Assembly: GCA_041916775.1 (NCBI GenBank)
Contig: JAYRYZ010000013.1
Span: 72,083-136,082, forward strand
Direction: 5' to 3'
Length of the DNA stretch: 64,000 bases
Source of the DNA: UBA2357 sp041916775
GTDB taxonomy: Bacteria > Pseudomonadota > Gammaproteobacteria > Burkholderiales > Rhodocyclaceae
Positions 49,503 to 59,233 of the stretch are shown here, in pieces; the stretch's first letter is position 1, and each line of letters begins with the position of its first letter. The translations under genes and the position numbers were made by a program. The notes under the pieces are model-generated. The model made no database searches. It was given only the letters and a program-made list of their open reading frames with translations, and had not been told where the DNA came from.

Positions 49503-50912
49503 ATGAACGCTCAAGAAGTCATGAAGATGATCAAGGAAAACGAAGTCCGCTTCGTCGACCTTCGCTTTACCGATACCCGCGGCAAGGAGCAACACGTCGG
49601 CCTGCCGGTTTCCGCTTTCGAGGAAGACCACTTCGAGCACGGCCACCCCTTCGACGGCTCGTCGATCGCCGGCTGGAAGGGCATCCAGGCGTCCGACATG
49701 ATCCTGATGCCGGAAGCGTCCTCCGCCTATATCGACCCCTTCTTCGACGAAACCACGCTGGTGCTGACCTGCGACGTCATCGAGCCGTCCGATGGCAAGG
49801 GCTATGACCGCGACCCGCGCTCGATCGCCAAGCGCGCCGAAGCCTATCTGAAGAGCACCGGTATCGGCGATACCGCTTACTTTGGCCCGGAACCCGAATT
49901 CTTCATCTTCGACGCAGTGGAATGGTCGGTCGACATGTCCGGCGTCTATAGCAAGATCATCTCCGAAGAGGCTGCCTGGTCCACCGCCGACAAGTTCGAA
50001 GGCGGCAACACCGGTCACCGTCCGCGCGTGAAGGGCGGCTACTTCCCGGTTCCGCCGGTCGACAGCCTCAACGACATCCGCGCCGCAATGGTGCTGGCGC
50101 TTGAAGCCGCCGGCGTGCCGGTCGAGGTTCACCACCACGAAGTGGCCAACGCCGGCCAGTGCGAGATCGGCACCAAGTTCAGCACCCTCACCAAGCGCGC
50201 CGACTGGACGCAGGTGCTGAAGTACATCGTGCACAACGTCGCACACCAGTACGGCAAGACTGCCACCTTCATGCCCAAGCCCATCGTCGGCGACAACGGC
50301 TCGGGCATGCATGTGCACCAATCGATCTGGAAGGACGGCCAGAACCTGTTCGCGGGCAATGGCTATGCCGGCCTGTCGGAACTCGCGCTGTACTACATCG
50401 GCGGCATCATCAAGCATGCGCGCGCCCTGAACGCGATCACCAACCCGGGCACCAACTCGTACAAGCGCCTCGTGCCGCACTACGAAGCGCCGACCAAGCT
50501 GGCGTACTCCGCGCGCAACCGCTCGGCATCGATCCGCATTCCCTACGTGGCGAACCCCAAGGGCCGCCGTATCGAGGCTCGCTTCCCGGATCCCCTGGCC
50601 AACCCGTACCTGTGCTTCGCCGCGCTGATGATGGCGGGTCTGGACGGCATCCAGAACAAGATCCACCCGGGCGATCCGGCCGACAAGAACTTGTACGACC
50701 TGCCGCCGGAAGAAGATGCACTGATCCCGACGGTGTGCACGAGCCTCGATCAGGCGCTCGAGTACCTCGACAAGGATCGCGAGTTCCTGACCCGCGGCGG
50801 CGTCTTCTCGAACGACTTCATCGATGCCTACATCGAGTTGAAGATGGAAGAAGTGACCCGCATGCGCATCACCACCCACCCGGTGGAATTCGACATGTAC
50901 TACAGCCTCTGA
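49503..50912 (+). CDS. glnA: Glutamine synthetase type I
   Basis: A 469-aa enzyme, the standard GSI length; ATG 49503 is preferred over GTG 49497 because AGGAG lies just upstream. Motifs are 'FTDTRGKEQHVGLPV', 'FDGSSIAGWKGIQASDM', 'GPEPEFFIFDAVEW', 'NAGQCEIGTKF', 'KPIVGDNGSGMHVHQS' and 'NRSASIRIPYV'. The adenylylation Tyr is in 'KNLYDLPPEE', so activity is probably controlled by GlnE. It makes glutamine from glutamate and ammonia. A strong terminator follows. Confidence 0.98.
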   Translation: MNAQEVMKMIKENEVRFVDLRFTDTRGKEQHVGLPVSAFEEDHFEHGHPFDGSSIAGWKGIQASDMILMPEASSAYIDPFFDETTLVLTCDVIEPSDGKGYDRDPRSIAKRAEAYLKSTGIGDTAYFGPEPEFFIFDAVEWSVDMSGVYSKIISEEAAWSTADKFEGGNTGHRPRVKGGYFPVPPVDSLNDIRAAMVLALEAAGVPVEVHHHEVANAGQCEIGTKFSTLTKRADWTQVLKYIVHNVAHQYGKTATFMPKPIVGDNGSGMHVHQSIWKDGQNLFAGNGYAGLSELALYYIGGIIKHARALNAITNPGTNSYKRLVPHYEAPTKLAYSARNRSASIRIPYVANPKGRRIEARFPDPLANPYLCFAALMMAGLDGIQNKIHPGDPADKNLYDLPPEEDALIPTVCTSLDQALEYLDKDREFLTRGGVFSNDFIDAYIELKMEEVTRMRITTHPVEFDMYYSL

Positions 50913-50935
50913 TCCTGGATCGCACGCTGTAACAA

Positions 50936-50962
50936 GGGACGGGCATTGCCCGTCCCTTTTTT
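50936..50962 (+). terminator. Rho-independent terminator of glnA
   Basis: GGGACGGGC-att-GCCCGTCCC forms a 9-bp perfect stem followed by TTTTTT, 24 bp after the glnA stop. Confidence 0.95.
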
Positions 50963-51035
50963 ATGGGGTCTAATCCGGAGACATGCATATTGCACGACGG
51001 CTGGCCGTCATCACTCACCGGAACCCAGACCTGTC

Positions 51036-51527
51036 ATGAGGCACATCATTCGCACAGCGCTACTGCTGGCGCCGTTTCTATCGTTACCTGCAGAAGCCCA
51101 GGTATTCAAATGCACCGACGCCACGGGCAGCGTCCTCTACACGAACAACAGGAATGAAGGGCGTGGCTGCACACCACTGAAGACCGATCTGCCGGTCTCG
51201 TCCGTCCCGGCACCGCCCAAGAGACAACCTGCGCTATCGGGTGGCGGCACGCCGGCAGGGTCGAGCAACGGCTTCCCGCGTGTCACGCCTGATGCGCAGA
51301 AATCAAGGGACGACACCCGCAGGCAGATCCTGGCGTCCGAACTTGCCACCGAGGAGAAGGCACTCGCCGAGGCGCAGGCCGCGCTCACCGAGCAAGAGTC
51401 GATCCGCCTTGGAAACGAGAAGAACTACCAGAAGGCGCTCGACCGCATGCAACCCTTCAAGGACAAAGTCGAGCTCCACCAGCGCAATATCGAAGCCCTG
51501 CGCAAGGAAATGCAATCCATCAAGTAG
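51036..51527 (+). CDS. Exported DUF4124-type protein
   Basis: A 163-aa protein with a signal peptide ('IIRTALLLAPFLSLPAEA' then 'QVFKCTDATGSVLYTNN'), the latter being the DUF4124 pattern of small periplasmic proteins with a Cys pair. The C-terminal half is a coiled coil ('LATEEKALAEAQAALTEQES', 'YQKALDRMQPFKDKVELHQ' region). Function unknown. Homologues lie between glnA and ntrB in related genomes, so it may be part of the nitrogen locus only by position. Confidence 0.85.
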   Translation: MRHIIRTALLLAPFLSLPAEAQVFKCTDATGSVLYTNNRNEGRGCTPLKTDLPVSSVPAPPKRQPALSGGGTPAGSSNGFPRVTPDAQKSRDDTRRQILASELATEEKALAEAQAALTEQESIRLGNEKNYQKALDRMQPFKDKVELHQRNIEALRKEMQSIK

Positions 51528-51568
51528 TGGCAGGTGCTGGTGCGTTTATTGCTAATGCCAAGCAAACA

Positions 51569-52654
51569 ATGCGAACAGCCAGCATGCCGAAAACCGAGAA
51601 CCCTGATGCCGCCCGCAGCACCTTTGCAGGGCTCGACCTGCTGTCATCGGCAGTCGTGCTCATCGACCGGGACTTCCTGATCCGCTATCTCAATGCTGGC
51701 GCGGAGAACCTGTTTGCGATCAGCCAACGGAAACTGATCGGAAAACCCTTGTCCCGGCTGCTGGGCGAGTCCCACGGACTCGAGTCCGCACTGCGCAACA
51801 CGCTCAAGACGCATTGGAGCTATACCGGGCAGGATCTCAGGGTTCTTCGCCCGAACGCCGACCCTCTGCATCTCGACTGCACCGTGAGCCCGGCCGAGGC
51901 AGACGGTGCCAGTCTGCTGCTCGAATTCCGTCTCATCGATGCACAGTTGCGCGTCGCCCGCGAAGAGCAGTTGCTTCAGCAGCAGCAGGCCAACCGGGAG
52001 TTGATCCGGAACCTCGCGCACGAAATCAAGAATCCGCTCGGAGGCATCCGGGGATCGGCGCAACTTCTCGAGCGCGAACTCAGCGATCCACAACTGCGCG
52101 AATACACAGAGGTGATCATCGCGGAGGCCGATCGCCTGCAGGACCTGATGAACCGCATGCTCAGCTCTCACTGCATGATGCGCCCGGGCCCGCTGAATAT
52201 CCACGACGTGCTGGAGAGGGTGCGCCGCCTGGTGCTGGCAGAGTATCCGCGCGTGAACATCACCCGCGACTTCGACACCAGCATCCCGGAGCTCACTGCC
52301 GACCGCGAGCAACTGATCCAGGCCATCCTGAACATCACCCGCAATGCCGCGCAGGCCCTACAGGGCGAAGGCGACATCCGGCTGCGCACACGTATCGCAC
52401 GGCAGGTCACACTGGCGAAGCGGCGCTTCAAACTGGCACTGGAATTGCAAGTCATCGACAACGGCCCCGGCATCCCGAGCGAAATCCGTGACACGATCTT
52501 CTACCCACTTGTCACTGGACGCGAAGGCGGCAGCGGGCTCGGCTTGTCGCTCGCACAGAGCTTCATCGAGCAACATCACGGGATGATCGAAGTGGACAGC
52601 CATCCGGGGCAGACCTGCTTCACCATCCTGCTGCCGATCTCGGACCGGATCTGA
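51569..52654 (+). CDS. glnL: Nitrogen regulation sensor kinase NtrB
   Basis: A 361-aa cytosolic kinase; the start is uncertain (ATG 51569 or ATG 51584, neither with a strong ribosome-binding site). An N-terminal PAS domain ('FAGLDLLSSAVVLIDRDFLI') is followed by the H-box 'RNLAHEIKNPLGGIRGSAQL', N-box 'ILNITRNAAQAL', 'VIDNGPGIP' and 'GREGGSGLGLSLAQSF'. It phosphorylates NtrC under nitrogen limitation and is controlled by PII. It follows the DUF4124 gene closely and precedes ntrC by 54 bp. Confidence 0.95.
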   Translation: MRTASMPKTENPDAARSTFAGLDLLSSAVVLIDRDFLIRYLNAGAENLFAISQRKLIGKPLSRLLGESHGLESALRNTLKTHWSYTGQDLRVLRPNADPLHLDCTVSPAEADGASLLLEFRLIDAQLRVAREEQLLQQQQANRELIRNLAHEIKNPLGGIRGSAQLLERELSDPQLREYTEVIIAEADRLQDLMNRMLSSHCMMRPGPLNIHDVLERVRRLVLAEYPRVNITRDFDTSIPELTADREQLIQAILNITRNAAQALQGEGDIRLRTRIARQVTLAKRRFKLALELQVIDNGPGIPSEIRDTIFYPLVTGREGGSGLGLSLAQSFIEQHHGMIEVDSHPGQTCFTILLPISDRI

Positions 52655-52685
52655 AGCGAGGGCGACGCCCATCCCATAAACTGGA

Positions 52686-52702
52686 CGCACCAAAATTGTG
52701 CA
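52686..52702 (+). promoter_or_regulatory. NtrC-binding site in front of ntrC
   Basis: CGCACCAAAATTGTGCA shares the dyad GCACC-N5-TGTGC with the glnA site. It ends six bases before the ntrC start, so binding would block rather than activate transcription or translation initiation; autorepression of ntrC is the simplest reading. Confidence 0.65.
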
Positions 52703-52708
52703 TACATT

Positions 52709-54136
<1,428 letters not shown>

Positions 54137-54216
54137 AGCATTCGGCCTGAGGCTGTGTACTGACAGGGGGCGAGACAATCGGGGATAATGCGCTTTTGTA
54201 GCGCAGTGGAACCGGC

Positions 54217-55026
54217 TTGAGCCCTTCACCCATACACACCCCGCTCGATGCGCGGCTGATCGGTAGCGCTCTCGGTGCACTCGGCCCGGCGTTCGCCGTC
54301 CGTGTCGTGGATACGTGCGCCTCGACCAACGCCGAGTTGGTCGAGGCCACGCCTGCTGATGACGGAACCATTCATGTACTGCTGGCCGAAGCACAGACCG
54401 CGGGCCGCGGTCGCCGCGGACGCCGATGGCTGTCATGGCCCGGCGCATGCCTGACCTTCTCATCGTTGTGGCGCTTCCATCAGGGCGCGCCTGTACCTGC
54501 GGGGCTCTCGCTCGTCGCAGGGCTCGCGCTCGCGCGCCATCTCGAGTCACTCGGCATTGCCGGCGTACAGCTCAAGTGGCCCAACGATGTGCTGATCCTG
54601 GGAGAGAAGGTGGCCGGCATCCTCGTCGAGTTGGTCCCGGGACGTGGCCGCACACCGGCGGCAGTGGTCGGCATGGGGATCAACGTGGAGCTGCCTCCTG
54701 AAGCGGTGATTCCCGATCAGCCGAGCGTCGGAGACCTCGCACGACACCTCGGCGCCCCGCCCGACCGCAACCGGTTGGCCACTGGCGTGCTGACGGAGTT
54801 GTACGCGCTGTTCGAGACCTATGCCAGCGCAGGCTTCCCGGCCCTGCGCCACGCTTGGGAGCAGCGCAACGCATTCGCAGGCCTACCGGTGACGATTCGT
54901 GGAGACACCGAGACCACGACTGGCATCTGCGAGGGGGTCGATGACGACGGCGCCCTTCTGTTGCGAGGAGAGACTGGACTGTCACGCATCCTCTCCGGCG
55001 AAGTGTCGCTCCGCGCGCCGTCATGA
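54217..55026 (+). CDS. birA: Biotin-[acetyl-CoA-carboxylase] ligase, catalytic form
   Basis: A 269-aa biotin protein ligase. TTG 54217 is the only suitable start because a stop codon lies just upstream in frame. The biotin-binding loop is 'AGRGRRGRRWLSWPGACLTF'; 'GVQLKWPNDVLILGEKVAGI' and 'VVGMGINVELPP' follow, with the SH3-like C-terminal domain 'ITICEG'-like 'TTTGICEGVDDDGALLLRGE'. No N-terminal winged helix is present, so it should biotinylate AccB but not repress the biotin operon. coaX overlaps its end by ATGA. Confidence 0.92.
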   Translation: MSPSPIHTPLDARLIGSALGALGPAFAVRVVDTCASTNAELVEATPADDGTIHVLLAEAQTAGRGRRGRRWLSWPGACLTFSSLWRFHQGAPVPAGLSLVAGLALARHLESLGIAGVQLKWPNDVLILGEKVAGILVELVPGRGRTPAAVVGMGINVELPPEAVIPDQPSVGDLARHLGAPPDRNRLATGVLTELYALFETYASAGFPALRHAWEQRNAFAGLPVTIRGDTETTTGICEGVDDDGALLLRGETGLSRILSGEVSLRAPS

Positions 55027-55757
55027 AGTTGCTCCTCGACGCAGGCAACACCCTGATCAAATGGGCCCTGCTCGACGCGGACGCCAGTTGGGTGGCGCAT
55101 GGCGCGGTGCCCACGGAGGCGCCTGAGTCGCTCGCCGTGCTCGCACAACATTCGCCATTGCCTCGCTCGGTGCTTGGTACCAATGTCGCGGGTGCCGACG
55201 TGGGCCGGCGCATCGAGAATGTACTCGCGGCGCTGCCGCGGCCAACCTGGGTGCGCAGCGAGGCGCGCTGCTGCGGCGTGGTGAATCGCTATGATCGACC
55301 CGGCCAGCTGGGAGCAGACCGCTGGGCAGCCCTGATTGGCGTGCGTGCGCTACGACAGGAGGCCAGCCTCGTCGTCACGGCGGGAACCGCCACGACGGTG
55401 GACCTTCTCGATGCAGACGGCGTGTTCCTCGGAGGTCTGATCCTGCCAGGTGCCCGCCTGATGCACGGCGCACTCGCCGGCAATACCGCACAGCTCGACC
55501 TCGCCGAAGGCGCCTGCGTCGCGATGCCCCGCAACACCGCCGATGCGATCACGAGTGGCTGCCTGCTCGCCCAGGCCGGAGCGATCGAGCGCATGTTCGA
55601 GCAATTTGCCGGGCAAACCGGTGCGCGCTGCGTACTTGCAGGCGGTGGCGCCGATCCGCTCGCCGGGCTGCTGCGGATTCCGCTGTTGCGGGTGGATAAC
55701 CTGGTCCTGCGCGGGCTGGCCGTCATCGCTCGTGCGCCGTCCCCTCAGGCCACTTGA
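55023..55757 (+). CDS. coaX: Type III pantothenate kinase
   Basis: A 244-aa kinase of the ASKHA fold: 'MKLLLDAGNTLIKWALLD' (phosphate motif), 'RYDRPGQLGADRWAALIG', 'LVVTAGTATTVDLLDADGVF', 'GGLILPGARLMHGAL'. It phosphorylates pantothenate, the first step to CoA; coaE, the last step, is two genes downstream. It is translationally coupled to birA. Confidence 0.96.
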   Translation: MKLLLDAGNTLIKWALLDADASWVAHGAVPTEAPESLAVLAQHSPLPRSVLGTNVAGADVGRRIENVLAALPRPTWVRSEARCCGVVNRYDRPGQLGADRWAALIGVRALRQEASLVVTAGTATTVDLLDADGVFLGGLILPGARLMHGALAGNTAQLDLAEGACVAMPRNTADAITSGCLLAQAGAIERMFEQFAGQTGARCVLAGGGADPLAGLLRIPLLRVDNLVLRGLAVIARAPSPQAT

Positions 55758-55792
55758 TCCACGTTCGAACAGGCCGCGGTATAGCACTTTCC

Positions 55793-56620
55793 ATGTCCAT
55801 CACACGACTCCTCCTGATCCTGCTGCTCCTGGCGAACCTGCTCGCACTCGCGGCAAACCTCGGCCTGGTCGGCGAGAACGCACAACGCGGCGAACCCGAG
55901 CGGATCACGAATCAGATCAACCCTCACGCACTTGTCATGCATGCAGACTCTACGGCCATACCAGGTATCGCCGCAGCGCCCCCCAACAATGGCACCGATA
56001 CTGCTGCCAGTTCAGCTCCCCAAGCAACTCCAGCCCCTGCACCGACGCCAACTTCCGCTCCGGAACCGCCACCTGCGTCGGAGACGGAAGCAATGACATC
56101 GGATACGGAAGAGCCCTCGGCGGCTGCGGTGTCACCGCCCCCCGAGCCGACGCCCGCTCCAGAGGCACTTGCTTGCCTTCGCTTCGATGGCCTGGGCGAG
56201 CAGCAGGCAGCGAGCCTGGCGCGCGCCGTACTGGAAACGCAGCCTGAATTGCAGACCACCCGGCGCATGCTCGAGCCGCCAGGGAACTGGTGGGTACATA
56301 TCCCACCGCCCGCCTCGCGGAACATTGCCGAGGACCGTGTCGCGACCCTGCGTTCGTCCGGCATCACCGATCTCTTCATCGTCAGGGACGAGGGGCCGCA
56401 CAAAAATGCGATCTCGCTCGGCATGTTCCGCACGGAAGCCGGAGCCAACCAGCACCTTGCCAACCTGCGCACGCGCAGGGTCACCGACGCACGAATCATC
56501 GCGCGCAAGCCGGCCATCTATCGCCTAGACATTCGCGGCACACGCTCCGCCATCGACAGCGCGTCGCGCAGCGTCGCCGGCAGCACTTACGGCATCTCCG
56601 CACAGGCGTGTCCGGAATGA
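55793..56620 (+). CDS. SPOR-domain membrane protein
   Basis: A 275-aa protein beginning 'MSITRLLLILLLLANLLALA', an N-terminal membrane anchor or uncleaved signal. Residues ~50-135 are a Pro/Ala/Thr-rich low-complexity linker ('QATPAPAPTPTSAPEPPPAS'). The C-terminal ~75 residues resemble a SPOR peptidoglycan-binding domain ('AISLGMFRTEAGANQHLANL', 'RRVTDARIIARKP'). Such proteins bind denuded septal peptidoglycan. Its stop overlaps the coaE start by ATGA. Confidence 0.8.
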   Translation: MSITRLLLILLLLANLLALAANLGLVGENAQRGEPERITNQINPHALVMHADSTAIPGIAAAPPNNGTDTAASSAPQATPAPAPTPTSAPEPPPASETEAMTSDTEEPSAAAVSPPPEPTPAPEALACLRFDGLGEQQAASLARAVLETQPELQTTRRMLEPPGNWWVHIPPPASRNIAEDRVATLRSSGITDLFIVRDEGPHKNAISLGMFRTEAGANQHLANLRTRRVTDARIIARKPAIYRLDIRGTRSAIDSASRSVAGSTYGISAQACPE

Positions 56621-57234
56621 ACGCACAAAGATTCATCGTCGGCCTGACTGGCGGCATCGGTAGCGGCAAGTCGGCAGCCGCCGATCGATTTGCAGAGTTG
56701 GGGATCACCGTCGTGGATACCGACCGGATTGCGCACGCACTGACCTCTCCGGACGGTTCGGCCATGCCTGCAATTCGGACGGCCTTCGGCCACGAAGTCA
56801 TTCGGGCCGACGGGGCCCTGGACCGTGCGGCAATGCGTGCGAAGGTATTCGCGGACGGCAGCGCGCGATTGCGGTTGGAATCGATCCTGCACCCGGCCAT
56901 CCGAGCGGAGAGCGACCGCCTCTGCGCCGAGGCCCGGAGCCCCTACGTCATCCTCGCCGTGCCGCTCCTGATCGAATCCGGCGGTTATCGCGAACGGGTG
57001 CAGCGCATCTGCGTGGTCGACTGCCCCGAGAACCTGCAGGTAGCGCGCGTCGTGCAGCGCAGCGGACTTGCCCCAGACGAGGTGCGCGCGATCATGGCTG
57101 CTCAGGCGTCGAGGGAACAGCGTCTGCAAGCGGCGGACGACATCCTCGACAACAGCGGTGACCTGGTGGCCTTACGAGCGCAGGTGGATGCCCTGCATCA
57201 GCGCTATCTGCATTGGGCCACCTCCGCCCGCTGA
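56617..57234 (+). CDS. coaE: Dephospho-CoA kinase
   Basis: A 205-aa P-loop kinase: 'FIVGLTGGIGSGKSAAADRF' (Walker A), 'ITVVDTDRIAHALTSPDGSA', 'ESILHPAIRAES' and 'VVDCPENLQVARVVQRSGL', 'IMAAQASREQRLQAADDILD'. It catalyses the last step of CoA synthesis. It follows the SPOR gene with coupled start and stop and precedes zapD, a usual order in betaproteobacteria. Confidence 0.96.
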   Translation: MNAQRFIVGLTGGIGSGKSAAADRFAELGITVVDTDRIAHALTSPDGSAMPAIRTAFGHEVIRADGALDRAAMRAKVFADGSARLRLESILHPAIRAESDRLCAEARSPYVILAVPLLIESGGYRERVQRICVVDCPENLQVARVVQRSGLAPDEVRAIMAAQASREQRLQAADDILDNSGDLVALRAQVDALHQRYLHWATSAR

Positions 57235-57346
57235 GCTGGAGACAGATCCAGCGGCTCTTCGCCGCTGCCGGCCGGGGTTTGACCCCTGTGCTATCATCCG
57301 ACGCGAGAAGCGGAATCAATCAAATGAATCAAATGGATCAGTCGCG

Positions 57347-58102
57347 GTGATCAGTTACGAGTACCCCCTCAACGAACGCATCCGCACCTTGCTGCGTCTT
57401 GAGGATCTGTACCGCAAACTTGCACAGTTCTCGGACGGGGACACGCCGCATGAACACCATGTCGCGCTGATGACCCTTTTCGAGATTCTCGAAGTCGCGA
57501 GCCGTGCCGACCTCAAGGTCGACCTCATGCAGGAGCTCGAACGGCAACGGCAGACGCTGGTCTCCTTCCGCAACAACCCTGACATCTCGATCGACGCCTT
57601 GTCAGGTGCGCTGTATGAGATCGAACAAGCTTCTTCGTCGCTGCTGTCGATGGCTGGGAAAATCGGTCAATACCTGCGCGAGAATGAATGGCTCATGGCG
57701 ATCCGCAGCCGTGCTGCGATCCCTGGCGGCGTGTGCGAATTCGACCTGCCTTCCTATCACTACTGGCTGAACCGCGATGCCGGGATCCGGCGTAGCGACC
57801 TGAGCGGCTGGATCCATCCGATGATCCCGATCCGCGATGGTATCGCGATCGTGCTCCGGCTTTTGCGTGCGAGCGGCGTACCTGAGCCCTTCGTTGCACG
57901 CGGCGGCCTGTATCAGTTGACGATGACCGGACGGACAGCGCAGATGCTGCGCATCCGCGTCCCACTGCATGAAGCGGTGGTACCGGAGATCAGCGCGAAC
58001 AAGTTCGCGCTCAACGTACGCTTCCTGCTACCCGAAACGATCTCGCGCCCACGCCTCGCTAGCCGGGATATCGCCTTTGACCTCACCTTCTGCACACTCT
58101 GA
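57347..58102 (+). CDS. zapD: Cell division protein ZapD
   Basis: A 251-aa protein. GTG 57347 is the start because the frame has no ATG before it ('VISYEYPLNERIRTLLRLED'). Conserved blocks are 'HHVALMTLFEILEVASRADL', 'DLMQELERQRQTLVSFRNNP', 'CEFDLPSYHYWLN' and 'KFALNVRFL'. ZapD crosslinks FtsZ filaments. The next gene, yacG, starts one base after its stop. Confidence 0.93.
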   Translation: MISYEYPLNERIRTLLRLEDLYRKLAQFSDGDTPHEHHVALMTLFEILEVASRADLKVDLMQELERQRQTLVSFRNNPDISIDALSGALYEIEQASSSLLSMAGKIGQYLRENEWLMAIRSRAAIPGGVCEFDLPSYHYWLNRDAGIRRSDLSGWIHPMIPIRDGIAIVLRLLRASGVPEPFVARGGLYQLTMTGRTAQMLRIRVPLHEAVVPEISANKFALNVRFLLPETISRPRLASRDIAFDLTFCTL

Positions 58103-58103
58103 G

Positions 58104-58316
58104 ATGACGACGACACGACGCGTCCGATGCCCGACCTGCGGAGCCTCTGTCGAGTGGGCACCCGCCGCAGAGCATCGCCCGTTCTGCTCCGCACGCTGCC
58201 GGCAGATCGACCTTGGCGCTTGGGCATCGGAAACTTACAGGCTCGCCGCTGCATCTTCCGGCACAGAGGACGGTACGATCGACGCGGCCGCCAGTCAGCC
58301 GCGCCAGACGCCCTGA
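58104..58316 (+). CDS. yacG: DNA gyrase inhibitor YacG
   Basis: A 70-aa zinc-ribbon protein: 'VRCPTCGASVEW' and 'RPFCSARCRQIDLGAW' supply the four Cys, followed by 'ASETYRL'. YacG binds GyrB. The genomic order coaE-zapD-yacG supports it. Its 3' end overlaps the convergent Nudix gene by 22 bp. Confidence 0.94.
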   Translation: MTTTRRVRCPTCGASVEWAPAAEHRPFCSARCRQIDLGAWASETYRLAAASSGTEDGTIDAAASQPRQTP

Positions 58317-59233
58317 ATCGCCGCGATCCCGTGCGCACCGGCTGCGCGTGCCGCCTCCATGTCATGCATGGAGAGCCCGCCGATCGCAAATACAGGCATC
58401 GGCAGGCCACTCACCAACTCGGCAAAGCGCGCCCAACCGATTCCCGCCTGCCCGGGATGACTCTCGGTAGGCTTCACCGGCCCCACGACCACATAGTCCA
58501 ACCCGAGCGCAGCAGCGCGCTCCAACTCATGTCGTGCATGGCAGGAAGCCCCGACCCAAACATGATGCGGCCGCTCGTTCAGCGCCATGAGCCCATCGGC
58601 CTTGTAATGGATGCCATCAACCGCAGCCTGCAGTGATGCCCACACAGCACTGTTCGCAACCACCAGCCCGCCACACGCGTGCACCCGCTGTAGCAGCTCT
58701 CCGCCGAAGCGCGCAAACGCGCCTTCGGGCAGTTCGGGCTCGCGGATCTGAAAAAGGCGGCAGCCGTAGTCAAGCGCCTTGTCTACCGCGGCCAGTTGCG
58801 CCTCGACGCCCATTCGCGCCGCATCGGTGATCGCCATCAACCGTGGCAGGCGCAAAGCCTTCAAGATCGGACCATTCGCCGGCAACATCGGGCCCACCTC
58901 GAGCGCATCCGACCGCTGCCAAGCGAGGGCCGCATGCACGTGGTTGCAGAGTGCCCCTTCCCAGGCATGCACCTCGAAGAAATGCAGTCTCACACATGCA
59001 TGCTCGTAGTCGTGCTCTCGCACCAGCCAGGGGCGCAGTCCCGTCACACGGATTCCGAGTTCCTCCTGCAACTCCCTGGTCAGGGCAGTCGCAGGAGATT
59101 CGCCCGCCTCGACCTTACCACCCGGAAACTCCCAGTACCCAGGATAGAAGGTGCCCTCTGCACGCTGTCCGAGCAGGAAGCACCCGTCGTCGCGGAGGAG
59201 TACCCCAGCCGCAACCTCGATGCGTTTCTTCAT
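58295..59233 (-). CDS. Nudix hydrolase fused to ThiE-like domain
   Basis: A 312-aa fusion. Residues 1-130 are MutT-like with a complete Nudix box (G38-x5-E-x7-REL-QEELG: 'GKVEAGESPATALTRELQEE'). Residues ~132-312 resemble thiamine-phosphate synthase ('DYVVVGPVKPTESHPGQAG', 'PVFAIGGLSMHDMEAARAAG'), but the ThiE active-site loop is altered ('LFQIREPELP' in place of QLREK, 'VVANSAVW' in place of the NDR motif). The MutT half would clear oxidised nucleotides such as 8-oxo-dGTP. The second half may be catalytically dead. It is coupled by ATGA to the DUF815 gene upstream. Confidence 0.9.
   Translation of the reverse strand: MKKRIEVAAGVLLRDDGCFLLGQRAEGTFYPGYWEFPGGKVEAGESPATALTRELQEELGIRVTGLRPWLVREHDYEHACVRLHFFEVHAWEGALCNHVHAALAWQRSDALEVGPMLPANGPILKALRLPRLMAITDAARMGVEAQLAAVDKALDYGCRLFQIREPELPEGAFARFGGELLQRVHACGGLVVANSAVWASLQAAVDGIHYKADGLMALNERPHHVWVGASCHARHELERAAALGLDYVVVGPVKPTESHPGQAGIGWARFAELVSGLPMPVFAIGGLSMHDMEAARAAGAHGIAAIQGVWRG

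Noticed and set aside
54217..54219. TTG start of birA as evidence of a frameshift or truncation
   Set aside because: The 269-aa form without the HTH is a known class of biotin ligase, and an in-frame stop lies just upstream.
58295..58316. Overlap of yacG and the Nudix gene as a sign of misannotation
   Set aside because: Both C-termini fit their families; a 22-bp convergent overlap is acceptable.
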